From: Capitella teleta
Taxonomy: Eukaryota > Annelida > Polychaeta > Capitellidae
NCBI GenBank assembly: GCA_000328365.1
Contig: KB292507.1
Coordinates: forward strand, 325,280-389,279
Direction of reading: 5' to 3'
DNA: 64,000 nucleotides
Below, piece by piece: positions 35,844 to 47,387 of the stretch; position 1 is the first letter of the stretch; every line of letters starts with the position of its first letter. A model generated the notes under the pieces. That model had not been told where the DNA came from and did no database searches. It was given only the letters and a program-made list of their open reading frames with translations. Made by a program: the position numbers and the translations under genes.

Positions 35844-37949
35844 GCTAAGACTGACTGCGATTTCATGTAGGTCTATAGCTAGAATCTATGCCATCTTTGT
35901 GTAAACATTTTAAGAGAGGAAAAAAAATCTTGTTTAATCGTCACCCCAATGCTAATAAGAAAGGGGGGTCCTTTTCTTAATGGTGTGTACAGTACTGCTG
36001 CGACAAGCGCCTACTTTTGCTAGGCACTGACACATTACGCTTTGTTTGCTAACCTCCTATGCCATATTAATTTTATAATATTAAGTTTTTCTATTTGATG
36101 ATAATATTCTTCAAACTGACACACTCTTATTTCTTGTATGAGATGAATTGGTTCTGTTCTCCTCTGGTCTTTGTGTGGATTTCCTTCCCCGTGTTAAGGG
36201 CGTGTTTAACGTATATTTTGATCTTATATTATGTGTAATTGCACGAAATAGTGCTGCAGTAGTTGAGCTTTAATAATTAAACGAGGTTATAGTTACGTGC
36301 ATATCAAAATGGGAGCTCAACACCTGAGTATGTATGCTATATAATAATAAGGGATTTAGATTTTCAGATGACACATGTAAGCCGTGTCTGAAATCATTAA
36401 GAATTCAGGGATTATGATTCATGATTGGTTGAATAACCTCGATCTGCATCACATCAGGACTTAGAAATGGGTCATATCTTTATCTTAAAAATGAAATAGG
36501 AACATGCGCAAGCCTTGGGTGGTCAATAGTTTCCATCTAAATGATTAATTTTTATATATTGCGTTGACTTGTTGTCGTCATTAGAAATCACTTACATGAA
36601 ATATACGTTTATGCAAGCAGCTAACTTGAGTCATTCTGAGTAGCGGACTCCCTACATTATAGCGTACAATTGCTGAAGCTGCTATATACAAGGTGTCAAC
36701 TGTTCGGTTGGGTTGATACATATAAGTCTATGCAGGCTTAGTTATTCAAAATGAGCTTCAAATGGGTCATCTTCAAGATAGTTAGATGATTAACTATTAA
36801 CAATCACTTTTCACAATAGTTGGTCACATTGAGTGATCGTATTTCAGTTAATCCAGGCACGGGGCGGGCTAACATTCATTTAGGAATTTAAGGCCTACCA
36901 TTCAAACATTGCATTGAAACCATGAAACCCGTTCGTTATATTTCTAGCCTGGAAGGATTTAAATACGCGGGTATCTGAGTACGTATTAGGTATGAATAGG
37001 CCGCAAAAACCTTGTCGTTGATGTTACTATGATAGCCTATGATATATTATTAATATCGACCATTCGGAGTCAACATTTCAAAGCTGAAGACAGTTGATTG
37101 TCTATGTTGCTTGTGGATGGACGAAATGTTTAATTAACTCCTTTGATTAATAATATTGCACGCAAGGCACAAGAATGCCACACACGCAACGCTTCGATCT
37201 ACTGACAAAGCAAATAGCACATTTGACACCGGAATTGAACCTCTGAACCACGTTTACGCCTGCCACGATATCTTGATGCCCACAGTATCGGCATGGGCGG
37301 GTGTCGATAACAGCCTGTCACTATTTGGTATCGGTTACAGAATTTTGATACAGAGATTGGTCTCAACAACTCGCGTGACTGAGATTGACTATCGATCAAA
37401 TGCGCGCACAAACTTTTTTCTGTTGCCATTGTTTCTTCCATATAGATGCTTGGATGCCAGCGATAATTCTCGTAAGATTTGTAATCTCCGGTGTCCGAAC
37501 TGTACATCACAATGTATGGGTGTTGGGGTTTGTATTCGTGGGATTGTATAACATGCTGTACCTATGTGTTAATATTGTAGAGCTACATATTACTCAGTGT
37601 TTGTACGTTGCAATCAAATGAATTATCCGCATGTACTTGATTACGTCCACTCCTTGAGAGATAAAACTGCGGAAACCTAAGTACTTCGACATCTATGAAA
37701 TGTTGTCCTATAGAACCAGCGATTGCCTGTTTGTCAGGAAATGCTTCAACAAATTTAAAAAAAAAAAAAAAAAAAAAGGTGTGGTTGATTTCGACAGTGT
37801 CAAATTGCCACAACGGGGTCTTGAATTGCTTTGAGGTTTCTTGCCGTTCAGAAACAATTACTTGTAGTTCATATCTTTCTTATCTGTGAGATACTGTGCG
37901 CATAAATGGTCTAAACTTTTGATGGTCTAGTTAGAGCGGTCAGTGGAAG
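35844..37949. other. Intergenic region between divergent genes
   Basis: Promoters of the glycosyltransferase-like gene (minus) and the subtilase gene (plus) should lie at its two ends. Frames of 75-130 codons at 37156-37889 overlap on both strands and show no family features. A 20-base A run sits near 37758. No transposon ends were recognised. Confidence 0.5.
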
Positions 37950-40601
37950 ATGAGAGTGATAATCGCCGCGTCCTTCTTGCTAACAGTGGCCCAGGCCCAA
38001 AGCCTTGCGCCACTCTATGGCCTTGGTTTGGAAACAGCCCACCCAAAGGAATTCATTGTGGTCGTCGAGAGTCCCGAGTTCAAGAAACAGTTGGTCATGC
38101 TTCAGGGAGTGACCATTCTTCGTGAGCACAATATTGATAAATGGCACGCTGTGTTAGTTGAAGCTAGCCAAAAATCCGTGAAAACCATCCGCAGACTTCC
38201 TGGAGTTAAGCTGATGGAGACCAACCATGTAGTTCATTTGGACGACCGCGTTGAGACGAAAAGACCATCGACGTCAGATATCAACCCTAGAAAATCAACC
38301 TTGGAGAATCATACAATTCGGAAGAATTCTGATCCCCCAAAGGAATACATTGTGAGAGTCAAAGGCGGAAAACATAAACTTGAGGCAGTGCAGCAAAGAC
38401 GTGCCCTGGATGTTTCTGCCAAAACATACGAAGTGGTTGAAGAGTTACATGTGTATGCGCTACAGGCTCTTGTGATAAAAATGGATTTGGAATCTGCCGA
38501 GAAAATGAAGAACGATCCTGATGTGATCTCGGTGGAGGAAAACATTGCCGCCAGTCTAAGTGTGGACGAGTTTGCTGGGTGGGAAGATGACGGTTGGACG
38601 ACCGAAGAACCCGAAGAATGGACAACAGAGGGGAACATGGGACGTTGTGCGAAACAAGAGGCCAGTGGCGCCCTCTGGGGGCTGGCTCGCATAACTTCGA
38701 CTGATTGGTCGATTGGGAACCTCAGGACTGAATTTGAATACAGCGAAATGAATAATGGCCAAGGCGTTGATGTTTATATCATTGATACTGGGATCTACGA
38801 GGGTCATGATGACTTTGGAGGCAGGGTGACATGGGGTTACGTAACAAAAGGACTTCGCAATGAGGGCAGAGTTGATCTGAACGGTCACGGAACCATGGTG
38901 GCAAGTTTGGCGGCGGGTAGAGTTTACGGCGTTGCGAAAAAGGCCAACATTATTGCAGTGAAGTGCATGGACCGCTCGGGTACGGGGTCGGTTGGTGACA
39001 TGATTGAGGCCGTCGAATGGGTACATAAACAGATCAATACCAAGAAGGAAAGGAAACATGTGGTAAATATGTCTTTCGGTATGGGCGGGCCGAATTTAAT
39101 CCTCGAAGAAGCTATTCAAGCTGCGATTAATGATGGTGTGACATTCGTCATAGCAGCTGGAAATTCTGCCGAGGACACTTGCGAAACTGCTCCAGCTAAA
39201 GTATCCGCAGCAATCACAGTCGCGGCAAGTAACTCAAATGATGAGCTTGCATATTTCACAAACGCTGGGCCCTGCATTAACATCGTCGCTCCCGGAGAAA
39301 ACGTTATTGGCGCCGATATTCATTCTCCTAACAGTACACAGGTCCATTCCGGCACTTCATTCGCGGCTCCATATGTCGCTGGGGTCATCGGAGTGTACCT
39401 GAGTTCTCTTCCAGATACTCAGCAACCAACACCACAAGAGGTCAAAGCATTTATAACAGACTCAGCTCTGCCTGATGTCCTCAACTTTAATAGCTCTGCA
39501 TTCAACAAAGCCACACCAAATCTACTTGTACACATGGAGTGCGACAAAGATGGCGTCAGTCCAACCATGCTGCCTTCTAGAAATGCATCCGGGGAGTGCT
39601 TCAAGCAGCAATCGGGGAGGCTTAACTGGCACTTGTCAAGGATTTCTTCCAGAGAGAAGATATTGAACTATGGTGACAGAGTTCAATATACATATAGCAG
39701 CTCTGATGACGGGGCTGATATTGATGTGTATGTCATGGATAGTGGAATATATCTCGAGCACTCAGAATTTGAAGGAAGAGCCAAGTGGGGCATGACAGCG
39801 AATTCTATCTATGAAGGCAACGGGGATCTCAACGGACACGGCACTCATGTTGCTAGTCTTGTTGGTGGAAAGACCAACGGAGTGGCAAAAGGAGTCAATA
39901 TCATCGCAGTTAAAGTATTCGATATGTCTGGTCAAGGCAGTGCTGTGAATATTATCGAGGGCATAGCATGGATCGCCCAAGACGTTGAAAGCAAGAGGAA
40001 GGGCAGAAAGAAGCGTAGAGCAGTCGTGAATATGTCATTTGGATTTACCCGAGCTGTGAATGTCGTCGAAGGAGCCCTCACTGAGTTAATCGCCGGAGGC
40101 ACAAGTGTGGTTGTAGCAGCTGGAAATAGTTTCGTCAGTGCTTGCAGAATCTGCCCGGCTCGCATGGCATCCGTGACCACAGTAGGAGCGTCAACTATCT
40201 ACTCCACGTTAGCTTGGTTCTCGAACTATGGATCGTGCGTTGATATCATTGCCCCTGGGGATGAAATTTTAGGCGCAGGCATTGAAAAGCCTGATACGAG
40301 AGTCAGGCAGAGCGGCACATCGATGGCCGCTCCAATTGTCGCCGGAGTCGCTGCGAGGTTCCTCAGCTCCTTCGAAGATGACGAGCGGTGGCCGACTCCT
40401 GCTGAAGTTCAGACATATCTAATTGACCATGGCAACCAAAATTTTCTCGACCTTTCTAATTCTGGAACGCCTAATGTGGAAGTGTATTCTGGTATTTCTG
40501 GTTGTGAAGATGAGTCTGAGAACGGAGTCTTGTGTCTCGCTGCTCCATCGCTTGTACAATTATTGTTAGTTGTCTTGGTGCTCGTTAAACTGCTCAAATA
40601 G
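37950..40601 (+). CDS. Secreted subtilase with two propeptides and two S8 catalytic domains, intronless
   Basis: Single exon, 883 aa, start MRVIIAASFLLTVAQAQS (signal peptide). Two inhibitor-I9-like segments follow: about 33-97 (KEFIVVVESPEFK...PGVKLMETNHVV) and about 130-205 (KEYIVRVKGGKHK...DPDVISVEENI). Then an acidic linker with repeated TTEEPEEWTTE, and two proteinase-K-type S8 domains. Domain 1 (about 270-500): Asp279 in IIDTG, His313 in NGHGT, Asn405 in AAGNS, Ser470 in SGTSFAAP. Domain 2 (about 590-830): Asp597 in VMDSG, His630 in NGHGTHVAS, Asn726 in AAGNS, Ser791 in SGTSMAAP. So both triads look complete. The last 19 residues are hydrophobic (LVQLLLVVLVLVKLLK) after a small-residue patch, like a GPI-anchor signal or membrane tail. 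Two tandem proteinase domains in one chain with stacked N-terminal propeptides is unusual. AATAAA lies at 40736. Confidence 0.9.
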   Translation: MRVIIAASFLLTVAQAQSLAPLYGLGLETAHPKEFIVVVESPEFKKQLVMLQGVTILREHNIDKWHAVLVEASQKSVKTIRRLPGVKLMETNHVVHLDDRVETKRPSTSDINPRKSTLENHTIRKNSDPPKEYIVRVKGGKHKLEAVQQRRALDVSAKTYEVVEELHVYALQALVIKMDLESAEKMKNDPDVISVEENIAASLSVDEFAGWEDDGWTTEEPEEWTTEGNMGRCAKQEASGALWGLARITSTDWSIGNLRTEFEYSEMNNGQGVDVYIIDTGIYEGHDDFGGRVTWGYVTKGLRNEGRVDLNGHGTMVASLAAGRVYGVAKKANIIAVKCMDRSGTGSVGDMIEAVEWVHKQINTKKERKHVVNMSFGMGGPNLILEEAIQAAINDGVTFVIAAGNSAEDTCETAPAKVSAAITVAASNSNDELAYFTNAGPCINIVAPGENVIGADIHSPNSTQVHSGTSFAAPYVAGVIGVYLSSLPDTQQPTPQEVKAFITDSALPDVLNFNSSAFNKATPNLLVHMECDKDGVSPTMLPSRNASGECFKQQSGRLNWHLSRISSREKILNYGDRVQYTYSSSDDGADIDVYVMDSGIYLEHSEFEGRAKWGMTANSIYEGNGDLNGHGTHVASLVGGKTNGVAKGVNIIAVKVFDMSGQGSAVNIIEGIAWIAQDVESKRKGRKKRRAVVNMSFGFTRAVNVVEGALTELIAGGTSVVVAAGNSFVSACRICPARMASVTTVGASTIYSTLAWFSNYGSCVDIIAPGDEILGAGIEKPDTRVRQSGTSMAAPIVAGVAARFLSSFEDDERWPTPAEVQTYLIDHGNQNFLDLSNSGTPNVEVYSGISGCEDESENGVLCLAAPSLVQLLLVVLVLVKLLK

Positions 40602-41164
40602 ATTTCCCACCGCAAATTATTTTGCGTCACCTGAAATTATTATGCTTTATTGCATCACGGTTCGTCGCATAGTTATTTGTAGCATACGACCTCTACACTG
40701 TATAATAATTTCAATAACCGTTTGGAAATTTGATGAATAAATACACAAACTGCTCTTTTCTGTTATTAATTTAGTATTCAATGCCAATTTTAGCAAAAAC
40801 CAGCAAATTAGAATACAATGTATATGGACAGTAAGTATTCACATGCATGTACTTGTTGTATTTTTGGATGGATGAGAACGGGATTATAACAGGTGTAGTT
40901 TATTCGTAGCTCGGTAGTGTAGCAGAACACAATTGATAGAAGGAAAACATTCGATAGGGTCAATCGTGAAAAGATGATAAAATGTAACCAAATTAACCAA
41001 TGAGAGTAAAGCAGCTGCGCAGATCCTCAGGACAGATAGAGAAGTAACAATGTTATCTTGTCACCGAGACACGAATCACAAGATATGATAAGAACTGCGG
41101 CACACAACACTGGCCGTGCAATTTGATAGATACACTTTGGCATTCGAGGACTCAACCGTGCAAA
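40602..41164. other. Intergenic region between the subtilase and sulfatase genes
   Basis: 3'UTR of the subtilase to about 40760, then about 400 bp that should hold the sulfatase promoter. No clear motif or repeat seen. Confidence 0.5.
40736..40741 (+). terminator. Polyadenylation signal of the subtilase gene
   Basis: AATAAA, 135 nt past the TAG stop. Confidence 0.5.
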
Positions 41165-42698
41165 ATGCGAGTGCTCTGCCTAATCTTCACTTTCTTAGCT
41201 TTGTGCCAATCGACGCATCAGCGCAAGAACGTGCTGCTCATCATTGTTGATGACCTGCGACCTGAACTGGGTGTCTACCAAGATGAGTCCAACCAGTTCT
41301 TTAAGGACATCCATACGCCAAATATGGATCAGCTGGCTTCTCGGTCGTTTGTTGCCAAGAGAGCGTATGTCCAGCAAGCCATCTGCTCACCCAGTAGAGC
41401 TTCCTTCCTGACTGGGAGAAGACCAGACACCACCAAAACATACGGAGTGCCAGAGAACTACCGCGAACTGGGTGGCAACTTCACATCCCTGCCACAGTAC
41501 TTCAAAGAAAATGGGTACATTACCGCTGGTTTTGGTAAAGTCTTTCATCATGCAGCAAAGAGCCGAGATATCGATGAACCCTCCTGGACAGAGCCCTTCT
41601 TCAAGCCGCCCTTCAAAGGGAATTGGGCCACCAAACAAAGCTGGAGTCTTGCGACGAAGGAGCGTCGCGAGAAGGAGCCTTTAGCGGATGAAAGCTCAGC
41701 CTCAGCGGCTATAGATACTTTGAATAGACTGGCTCCAGGCGCCAAGAATGGCAGCCAACCTTTCATGATGGTGCTCGGCTTCGAAAAGCCTCATCTTTCC
41801 CTGACATTCCCAGAAGAAATTCTTGATCTGTATCCCGAGGAGAAAATCCAGCTTCCAAGCAACCCTTACGCTCCACGCGGAATTCCACGGTATGCTTGGA
41901 GCAAATGGCACGAACTGCGGGGCTATGAAGATATCAAAGAGTTTGGCTGCTCTGGGAATATGAATGACACTCTGCCGGACGACATGGTACTGAAACTGCG
42001 TAGGGCATACTACTCATGCGTCTCATTTATCGACCAGTAGGTCGGCAGAGTTCTTGAAGCGCTGGATGAAGAAGGTCTTGCAGAGGACACGATCATTGCC
42101 CTGATTGGCGATCACGGCTACATGCTGGGGGAACACGGCGCTTGGGTCAAACACAGCAACTTCGATCTTGCCACTCGGGCTCCTTTCATGATCAGTATCC
42201 CTGGGGTGACAGAAGACATGGTGTTATCCGAAGAGATGGTGGAGTTTGTCGACCTATTCCCCACACTAATTGAGGCAGTCGGCCTGGACAACGTTCCTCT
42301 GTGCCCCATCGAATCCTCAAACATCAGCGTATGCGTGGAAGGCAGTAGTCATGCCCGTATTGACGAATGAAACGAGTATCCAATGGAAGGATAGAGCTTT
42401 CTCACAGTACCCGCGCACTCTGGGCAACATCAAGAGAGGCATTATGGGATACAGTATGGTCACCAAAACTCACAGATACTCTGAGTGGAATGGATTCGAC
42501 CCAAGCACAATCACGCCGAATTGGGACGCTAACTACGGCATCGAGCTCTACGACTTACAGAACGATCCCGAAGAGAACGTCAACGTCTGGGATGATCCTG
42601 AGTACGCAGAGGTCATAATAGAGATGAGCCTAAAACTGAGAGACGGGTGGAGGGCTGCTCTCCCTTCCAAGAACCTCGATGACAGAAATACGTGGTAG
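41165..42698 (+). pseudogene. IDS: Iduronate-2-sulfatase-like gene, intronless, one stop and one frameshift
   Basis: Start ATG at 41165 gives signal peptide MRVLCLIFTFLALCQS, then the sulfatase core: Asp29-Asp30 in NVLLIIVDDLRPELG (metal), Cys74 in ICSPSRASFLTGRRPDT (the formylglycine site C-x-P-S-R), GKVFHH, GFEKPHLS. At 42038 the frame meets TAG within SFIDQ-stop-VGRVLEALDEEG, where human IDS reads on; then DHGYMLGEHGAWVKHSNFDLAT and VEFVDLFPTLIEA follow in the same frame. A frame change at about 42330-42385 separates CVEGSSHARI from the C-terminal part (WKDRAFSQYPR, IMGYSM, RYSEWNGFDP, ELYDLQNDPEENVNV), ending TAG at 42698. The whole would be about 510 codons, as in IDS (lysosomal, removes 2-sulfate from iduronate in heparan/dermatan sulfate). 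Coding conservation is otherwise excellent, so decay is recent or the breaks are sequence errors. AATAAA at 42863. Confidence 0.82.
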
Positions 42699-44401
42699 AA
42701 GAAAGTTGAGTTTGAAAATGATGAGGTCGAATCCGGAATAATTACTTGCTCTATGCTAGGCTTCCTTTTTTTTTCCACCTTATGAATACATATAGTATAA
42801 ATAGCTCCACTTTATTTATATACTCCTTGCTTTATAGAACAATGTTATTGATACTATACATTAATAAAGTAATTAATATCATTTAGCTTTTGTCATGGCG
42901 AGAAGTCCTCTGGTATTGTCAATTTATAACGACAGGAGCTACACTACAACTGCATTGGGACTCGTTTCGGCTTACAATGTAGATCTCACACAAGTTTGTA
43001 TATTCATATATAACCAGAAAACCAGAGGTCAGAGGTCATTATCGGTGATCTAGACTTTATAATATATTATCTACTTTATTTTACTTTACTTTACTTAATT
43101 TGCTTGACTCGTTTAATTAATAACCACTAATACAGAGTACCATAAATGACCATTGAGTTATATTTCTTCAGTGCGACAAAGAGTCATTCCGTTGAGTATT
43201 CTTTTCTAACAGAAACTACACGTATTACATAATGTCACAGAATGCTCAGTCAACTCTCATGAGAAAATGACTATTGGGTTCTCGCAGCTAGTGAACTACG
43301 AGCACACACATGAGCGTTAATAGAGGAGGTTTGGTCTAACAGGAGATCGGTTTTTGATGCGCAGTTGAGCATTGTATGTGCAGGCAATATAGAGACAAGT
43401 GGCAACTTCAACAATAACAACCAAGAGATGTATGAGCATTATTCTAACGCTATAACTATTTGCTTATTTGCAAAAACAAGCGTGGTATTCGTGATGCCTG
43501 ATAAGATGATCAAAGAGCCAATAATCATAACGGAGGCAACTAAGGTGATACTGTAGAAGCACATGGCTTATATCTCATCAGTCGTGAGGCACCAGGCCTT
43601 TCTCAGGGGAATGTTCGACTCAGATCTCTGACATTCATAACCAGAGATAATAAATGATTAGTCTCATTTACAAACAAAGGGTTATCGACTGTGTTATCAC
43701 GAATGAAACTTGCTGATTTGCTTTGGTGTTGGTTGACATCACTATATTTAGTACTGACTCAAAATAAAAGAAATTTAGCCAAATTTCTAAGTTACGATGA
43801 ATGTACCGTAACTCATAATTGGCTAAATATTGAACATTAAATGAAAAAAAGCAGGGCTCTAAATCTCTAGCAGTGAATGATAAGCTTACTTCAGATAATT
43901 CATAAACAATTTGACAATGGCAATTGAGCTGTCGTGTAAATATTGCGGCACTTTATTCGCTAAATATATATATATATTCGTTCACAATAATTCCTATGTC
44001 ACTCTTACATTGCATGTCGCTCTCAATAGCTTAGTTGGCTCGTTCAACAAACGATTCCCTTTCAGGGAATTCATATCCTTTTTGTAGTAACCGCACGTGT
44101 CCGTGCATGAGTACGCGTGTGACGTTCCTGTGGCAATGCATATGTACTCACATACTCACAGGTTCTCCTCTGATTTTCAGGCTTTTAGTCTCAGCCAATC
44201 AGCAACTTGTTTTGTTTGTTTTTATGTTTTGATAACAGGAAAGGATTGAGTTCAAGGTAGCTATTTAAGTGATCTAGTCTAATTTCAAATGTTGGGATTA
44301 GTGGGACTGTATCGATTTCTATTGGTAACTGGTTCCAAGGTTGGGGCGCCATAACTTTTCCACTTCATTCGCTCGATAACTTCCCTCGGCTCAGTAGCAT
44401 C
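42699..44401. other. Intergenic region before the PAN/lectin gene
   Basis: 3'UTR of the sulfatase-like gene (AATAAA 42863-42868), short (TTTAC)n repeats at about 43077-43100, AT-rich DNA, then a LINE 3' end at about 44195-44350 that abuts the next gene's start codon by about 50 bp. Confidence 0.5.
44195..44350 (-). mobile_element. LINE 3' end (minus strand), just upstream of a start codon
   Basis: Minus-strand reading gives APQPWNQLPIEIDTVPLIPT, then FEIRLDHLNSYL, again the 'AP.LWN.LP..IR...S...FK..L..YL' tail of CR1/L2-like ORF2. The lower-coordinate end has GTTTTGTTTGTTTTT short repeats like a 3' tail. Since it ends about 50 bp before the ATG at 44402, it must overlap the 5'UTR or promoter of that gene. 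Confidence 0.55.
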
Positions 44402-46517
44402 ATGGCGACTGCGGGACACACAGCGAGTCTCGTTGTGTTGCTAATTTTGTTTGGCAGCACACCTGCATATCGTGAGTAACTTTATCTGAATACAGTCTTA
44501 CACGGCAATTTAAGTTTTATGCTAATCGGGTTTTATTGCTTTAGTAAATGCTCTACTTTGTTGCACTGAATTCGTGCAAACATTGGTCAAATGACCGCTT
44601 CTTAAAGATAGTGTTAAAATTTGTTGATTGTGTTGGGAGTGTTGCCATGAAACTCACCTCAGCCCTCGATTTTGATCTGGCTTAAGTGTTCGATTGCATT
44701 AATCACAATTAAATTAAATGACATATATATACTTGTATATAACTTTCTTATATGAATATTGTGCCGAATACCAAACATCCACTCTCTCTTCTGAAAGTGA
44801 GAACACTGAAGAGTCACCGATGAATTACAATCATTCAAGTTATTAGATCAGGCTATATGGCCCAGACGGAAATTTACTGTGAAGCAAAATTTGACATTTC
44901 GTCAACTAAATATGATTTTCTCTGCATTTTTGTTTGGACATCGAGTCTCCAAGTTCTTCGCTGATACCACTACTGGGTTTTATTTATCTGCATTGTTCTA
45001 TGCAAACGATTATACGGTCTTACCGTGGATTATGTTTGTTTCAGGACTTGCCAAATGGGACGAGACTGAAGGCTATTGTTTGAGCACAATTCCACTGCAG
45101 ACGATAACAGTCCCTCTCAGTGCTTGCAAGATCACCTGTCTCTCAAACCCAGAATGTCGCGTGGTCCAGATGGGACCATCTGACACATGTTATCTCCTGG
45201 CTTGGACAATGTCAGCAAGGCTACCAGAGTTTCTTGAAACCGCAGGCTGTGTTTACTATGAGTTCAATGTGGTCGAAATAGGTAAGCATAACTCAATACT
45301 TTATCTCGGACATTGTTATTTCTGGCTCTTTCGTGGATCAGCACAACCCGCTTGGATTATGACAGAAGGCTATCGCATTAACTCCATTGACGAGAGTTAC
45401 TCATCGCTCTCGTTAGCTGACTGCCAGGATCTATGCCTCACCTTCCCTCGGTTTGTGTGCAGATCCGTGAGCTATAAACCAGGAAACTGCAGTTTACATC
45501 GTTTCTCAAAGATGTCAGATCCTGCGTTCTTCATACCTGATCTGGATCACCAGCATTATGATTTAAAGAGAGGTTAGTAAAGTTATTCATAGATGGCTTG
45601 TAATTAAACAAAAGGGCATGCAGACTACATGTAATTATTTCAGAGTCCAGCATCATGTGGAAAGAAACTTCAGGTATTGGAACTCGAGAGGACGACGCGC
45701 GCATAATCTCCGAGCTGAATAAAGAAAGCTGCAAGACTGCTTGCATAAATGAGAAAACATTTGCGTGCATGCATGCTGAGTTTGGACAGATAACCAATGA
45801 ACCTATGATCGATGGGCGGTGTTATCTGGGCAGATTATCTCTGATAGAAAGCTCTGTGTATCTTCTCGATGGGCTGCGTGTTTATGAACCGCGAGAGGAA
45901 CCCTTTCGCCCAGGTTAGAGTCACAACTATATTCTGAGTGTAGGTGTCCCAATACGAATACATACGCGTACACAGGAGGTTGCCCGAGTGACGCTTGGGT
46001 GAAGCGAGGGTCGTACTGTTACCTGGCTTCATGCGACGCTGGCGACATGCAGCGTGCGAGGGAACAGTGCGCTACCTATGGCGGCGCAACGCTGGCATCC
46101 GTGCATGACGTCAATGAAGAACTGCTCATTGAATGGTTGGCAAGAAGTGAACAGAGCGTCGATGGGGTTACCTGTGGTGAATACGAACCTATGTATATTG
46201 GGCTCGCCACTAAAGACAATGGAACAAGTTAGCTCTTGGTGGTTTCACGTGTTGTTCACCCGTGTTTATGTCATTTATGTAATTCCTCAGCTTGGGAGTG
46301 GGAGGATGGCTCTGCATTCGATTTCGACAACTGGGCTCCTAATGACCCAAACTATCTCGAAACACAGCATTGTACGGTTCTTGAAATGGCAATGTCTTGG
46401 AACAACATACCATGTGATGAAAATGCGGGTTACATATGCAAATGGGAAATTGGTTGGTCAATTGTCAATTTAACGTACGCGGTGACTGGCAAACCTTGGG
46501 GTTTTCACAATCATTGA
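44402..46517 (+). CDS. Secreted protein with three PAN/apple-like modules and a C-type lectin domain
   Basis: Exons 44402-44471, 45045-45281, 45342-45572, 45644-45913, 45976-46227, 46291-46517 (TGA); 428 aa, every intron phase 1. Exon 1 is a signal peptide (MATAGHTASLVVLLILFGST). Exons 2, 3 and 4 each encode one Cys-rich module: ISLSACKITCLSNPECRVVQ-like spacing (C-x3-C-x5-C) in exon 2, LADCQDLCLTFPRFVCRSVS in exon 3, SCKTACINEKTFACMHAEF in exon 4, the PAN/apple core. Exons 5 and 6 form a C-type lectin domain: CPSDAWVKRGSYCYLAS, CATYGGATLASVHDVNEE, then WEDGSAFDFDNWAPNDPN, HCTVLEMAMSWNNIPCDENA and GYIC. Calcium-site motifs are not of the classic EPN/QPD type, so sugar binding is uncertain. 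One module per exon in a single phase suits exon shuffling. It probably acts in extracellular recognition or adhesion. The frame also stays open past a weak donor at 46463, so the C-terminus is the weak point. Confidence 0.8.
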
Positions 46518-47088
46518 TATAAGTGTTTCTTCGAAATTTTGAAATGATTGCTTTGCGGTCCTAAAAACAGAATTCCAAGGCGGAATGGAATTTATTTCGA
46601 TCGCATCTGGGAATCGGAAACTGGAACTGATCATGACACAGTAAGTCCTTCATAGTCCACAAAGATTCAGGGTAGCATTGGGTGCATAGTTTTACGAGGG
46701 CAAATTTTCAGTTGTATACGTGTTCCGATTGTTATGCGCGGAGTCATAGGCGTTAAGGCCCTGTTTGAACGGCCTTTCATTCGGTCTGTATGGGAAACAA
46801 ATCATGGCATGGTTGCATGGCTACGCGTATAATAATTATTGATGCCCGACCTGGCAATTTTTGAGGACGATGCGACCGAATCCTGCATCATCGAGTTGTT
46901 CTTAATGGACTAGGCGAGGGAGAGGCTGAAAAATCGAGACATTTCAGCGCAACACAATTAGAATATTTGGAATATTAGACATGAACGGTTGTCTGCGCGG
47001 AAGTACCCATGCAGAGCAAACAGACGTCCATTAAAGCAGTGATCAATGGATGCATTATGTAGAATTGACTCCGATTCATAGACAGGCA

Positions 47089-47387
47089 GGTTAGCTTGTA
47101 CAAACAAGATGAGACATCACACATGAAAAGGGGTCTTTAATTGTGGTCTGTTGCCACTCACACGTTTACCGCACATTCTGGTTTCGGCGAACCAAAAACG
47201 CTCAGATTTTTAACAACTTTGGGTTCGGTTTTATCTACTCTGTATTTTCACTCGCATGATTAATTTTATTTCGGGTAGACTGCAAGTATTTATAATTCGT
47301 GCGAGAATGCAGGTCACTCACTTATAGGTGAACTTTTTCACAATGGGGAGATAGGCCGCTGTCCCATCTTGTTTGTACAACCTAACC
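47089..47387. repeat. Inverted repeat, 23-bp arms
   Basis: GGTTAGCTTGTACAAACAAG at 47089 and its reverse complement with one change at 47365-47387 are separated by about 250 bp. Weaker inverted similarity extends outward (GATTCATAGACAGGCAGG against CCTCCATATCTATG..), which suggests an old MITE or foldback. Confidence 0.5.

Noticed and set aside
38309-39059. Long minus-strand frames across the subtilase gene
   Set aside because: Shadows of a strongly supported plus-strand protease frame with intact catalytic motifs.
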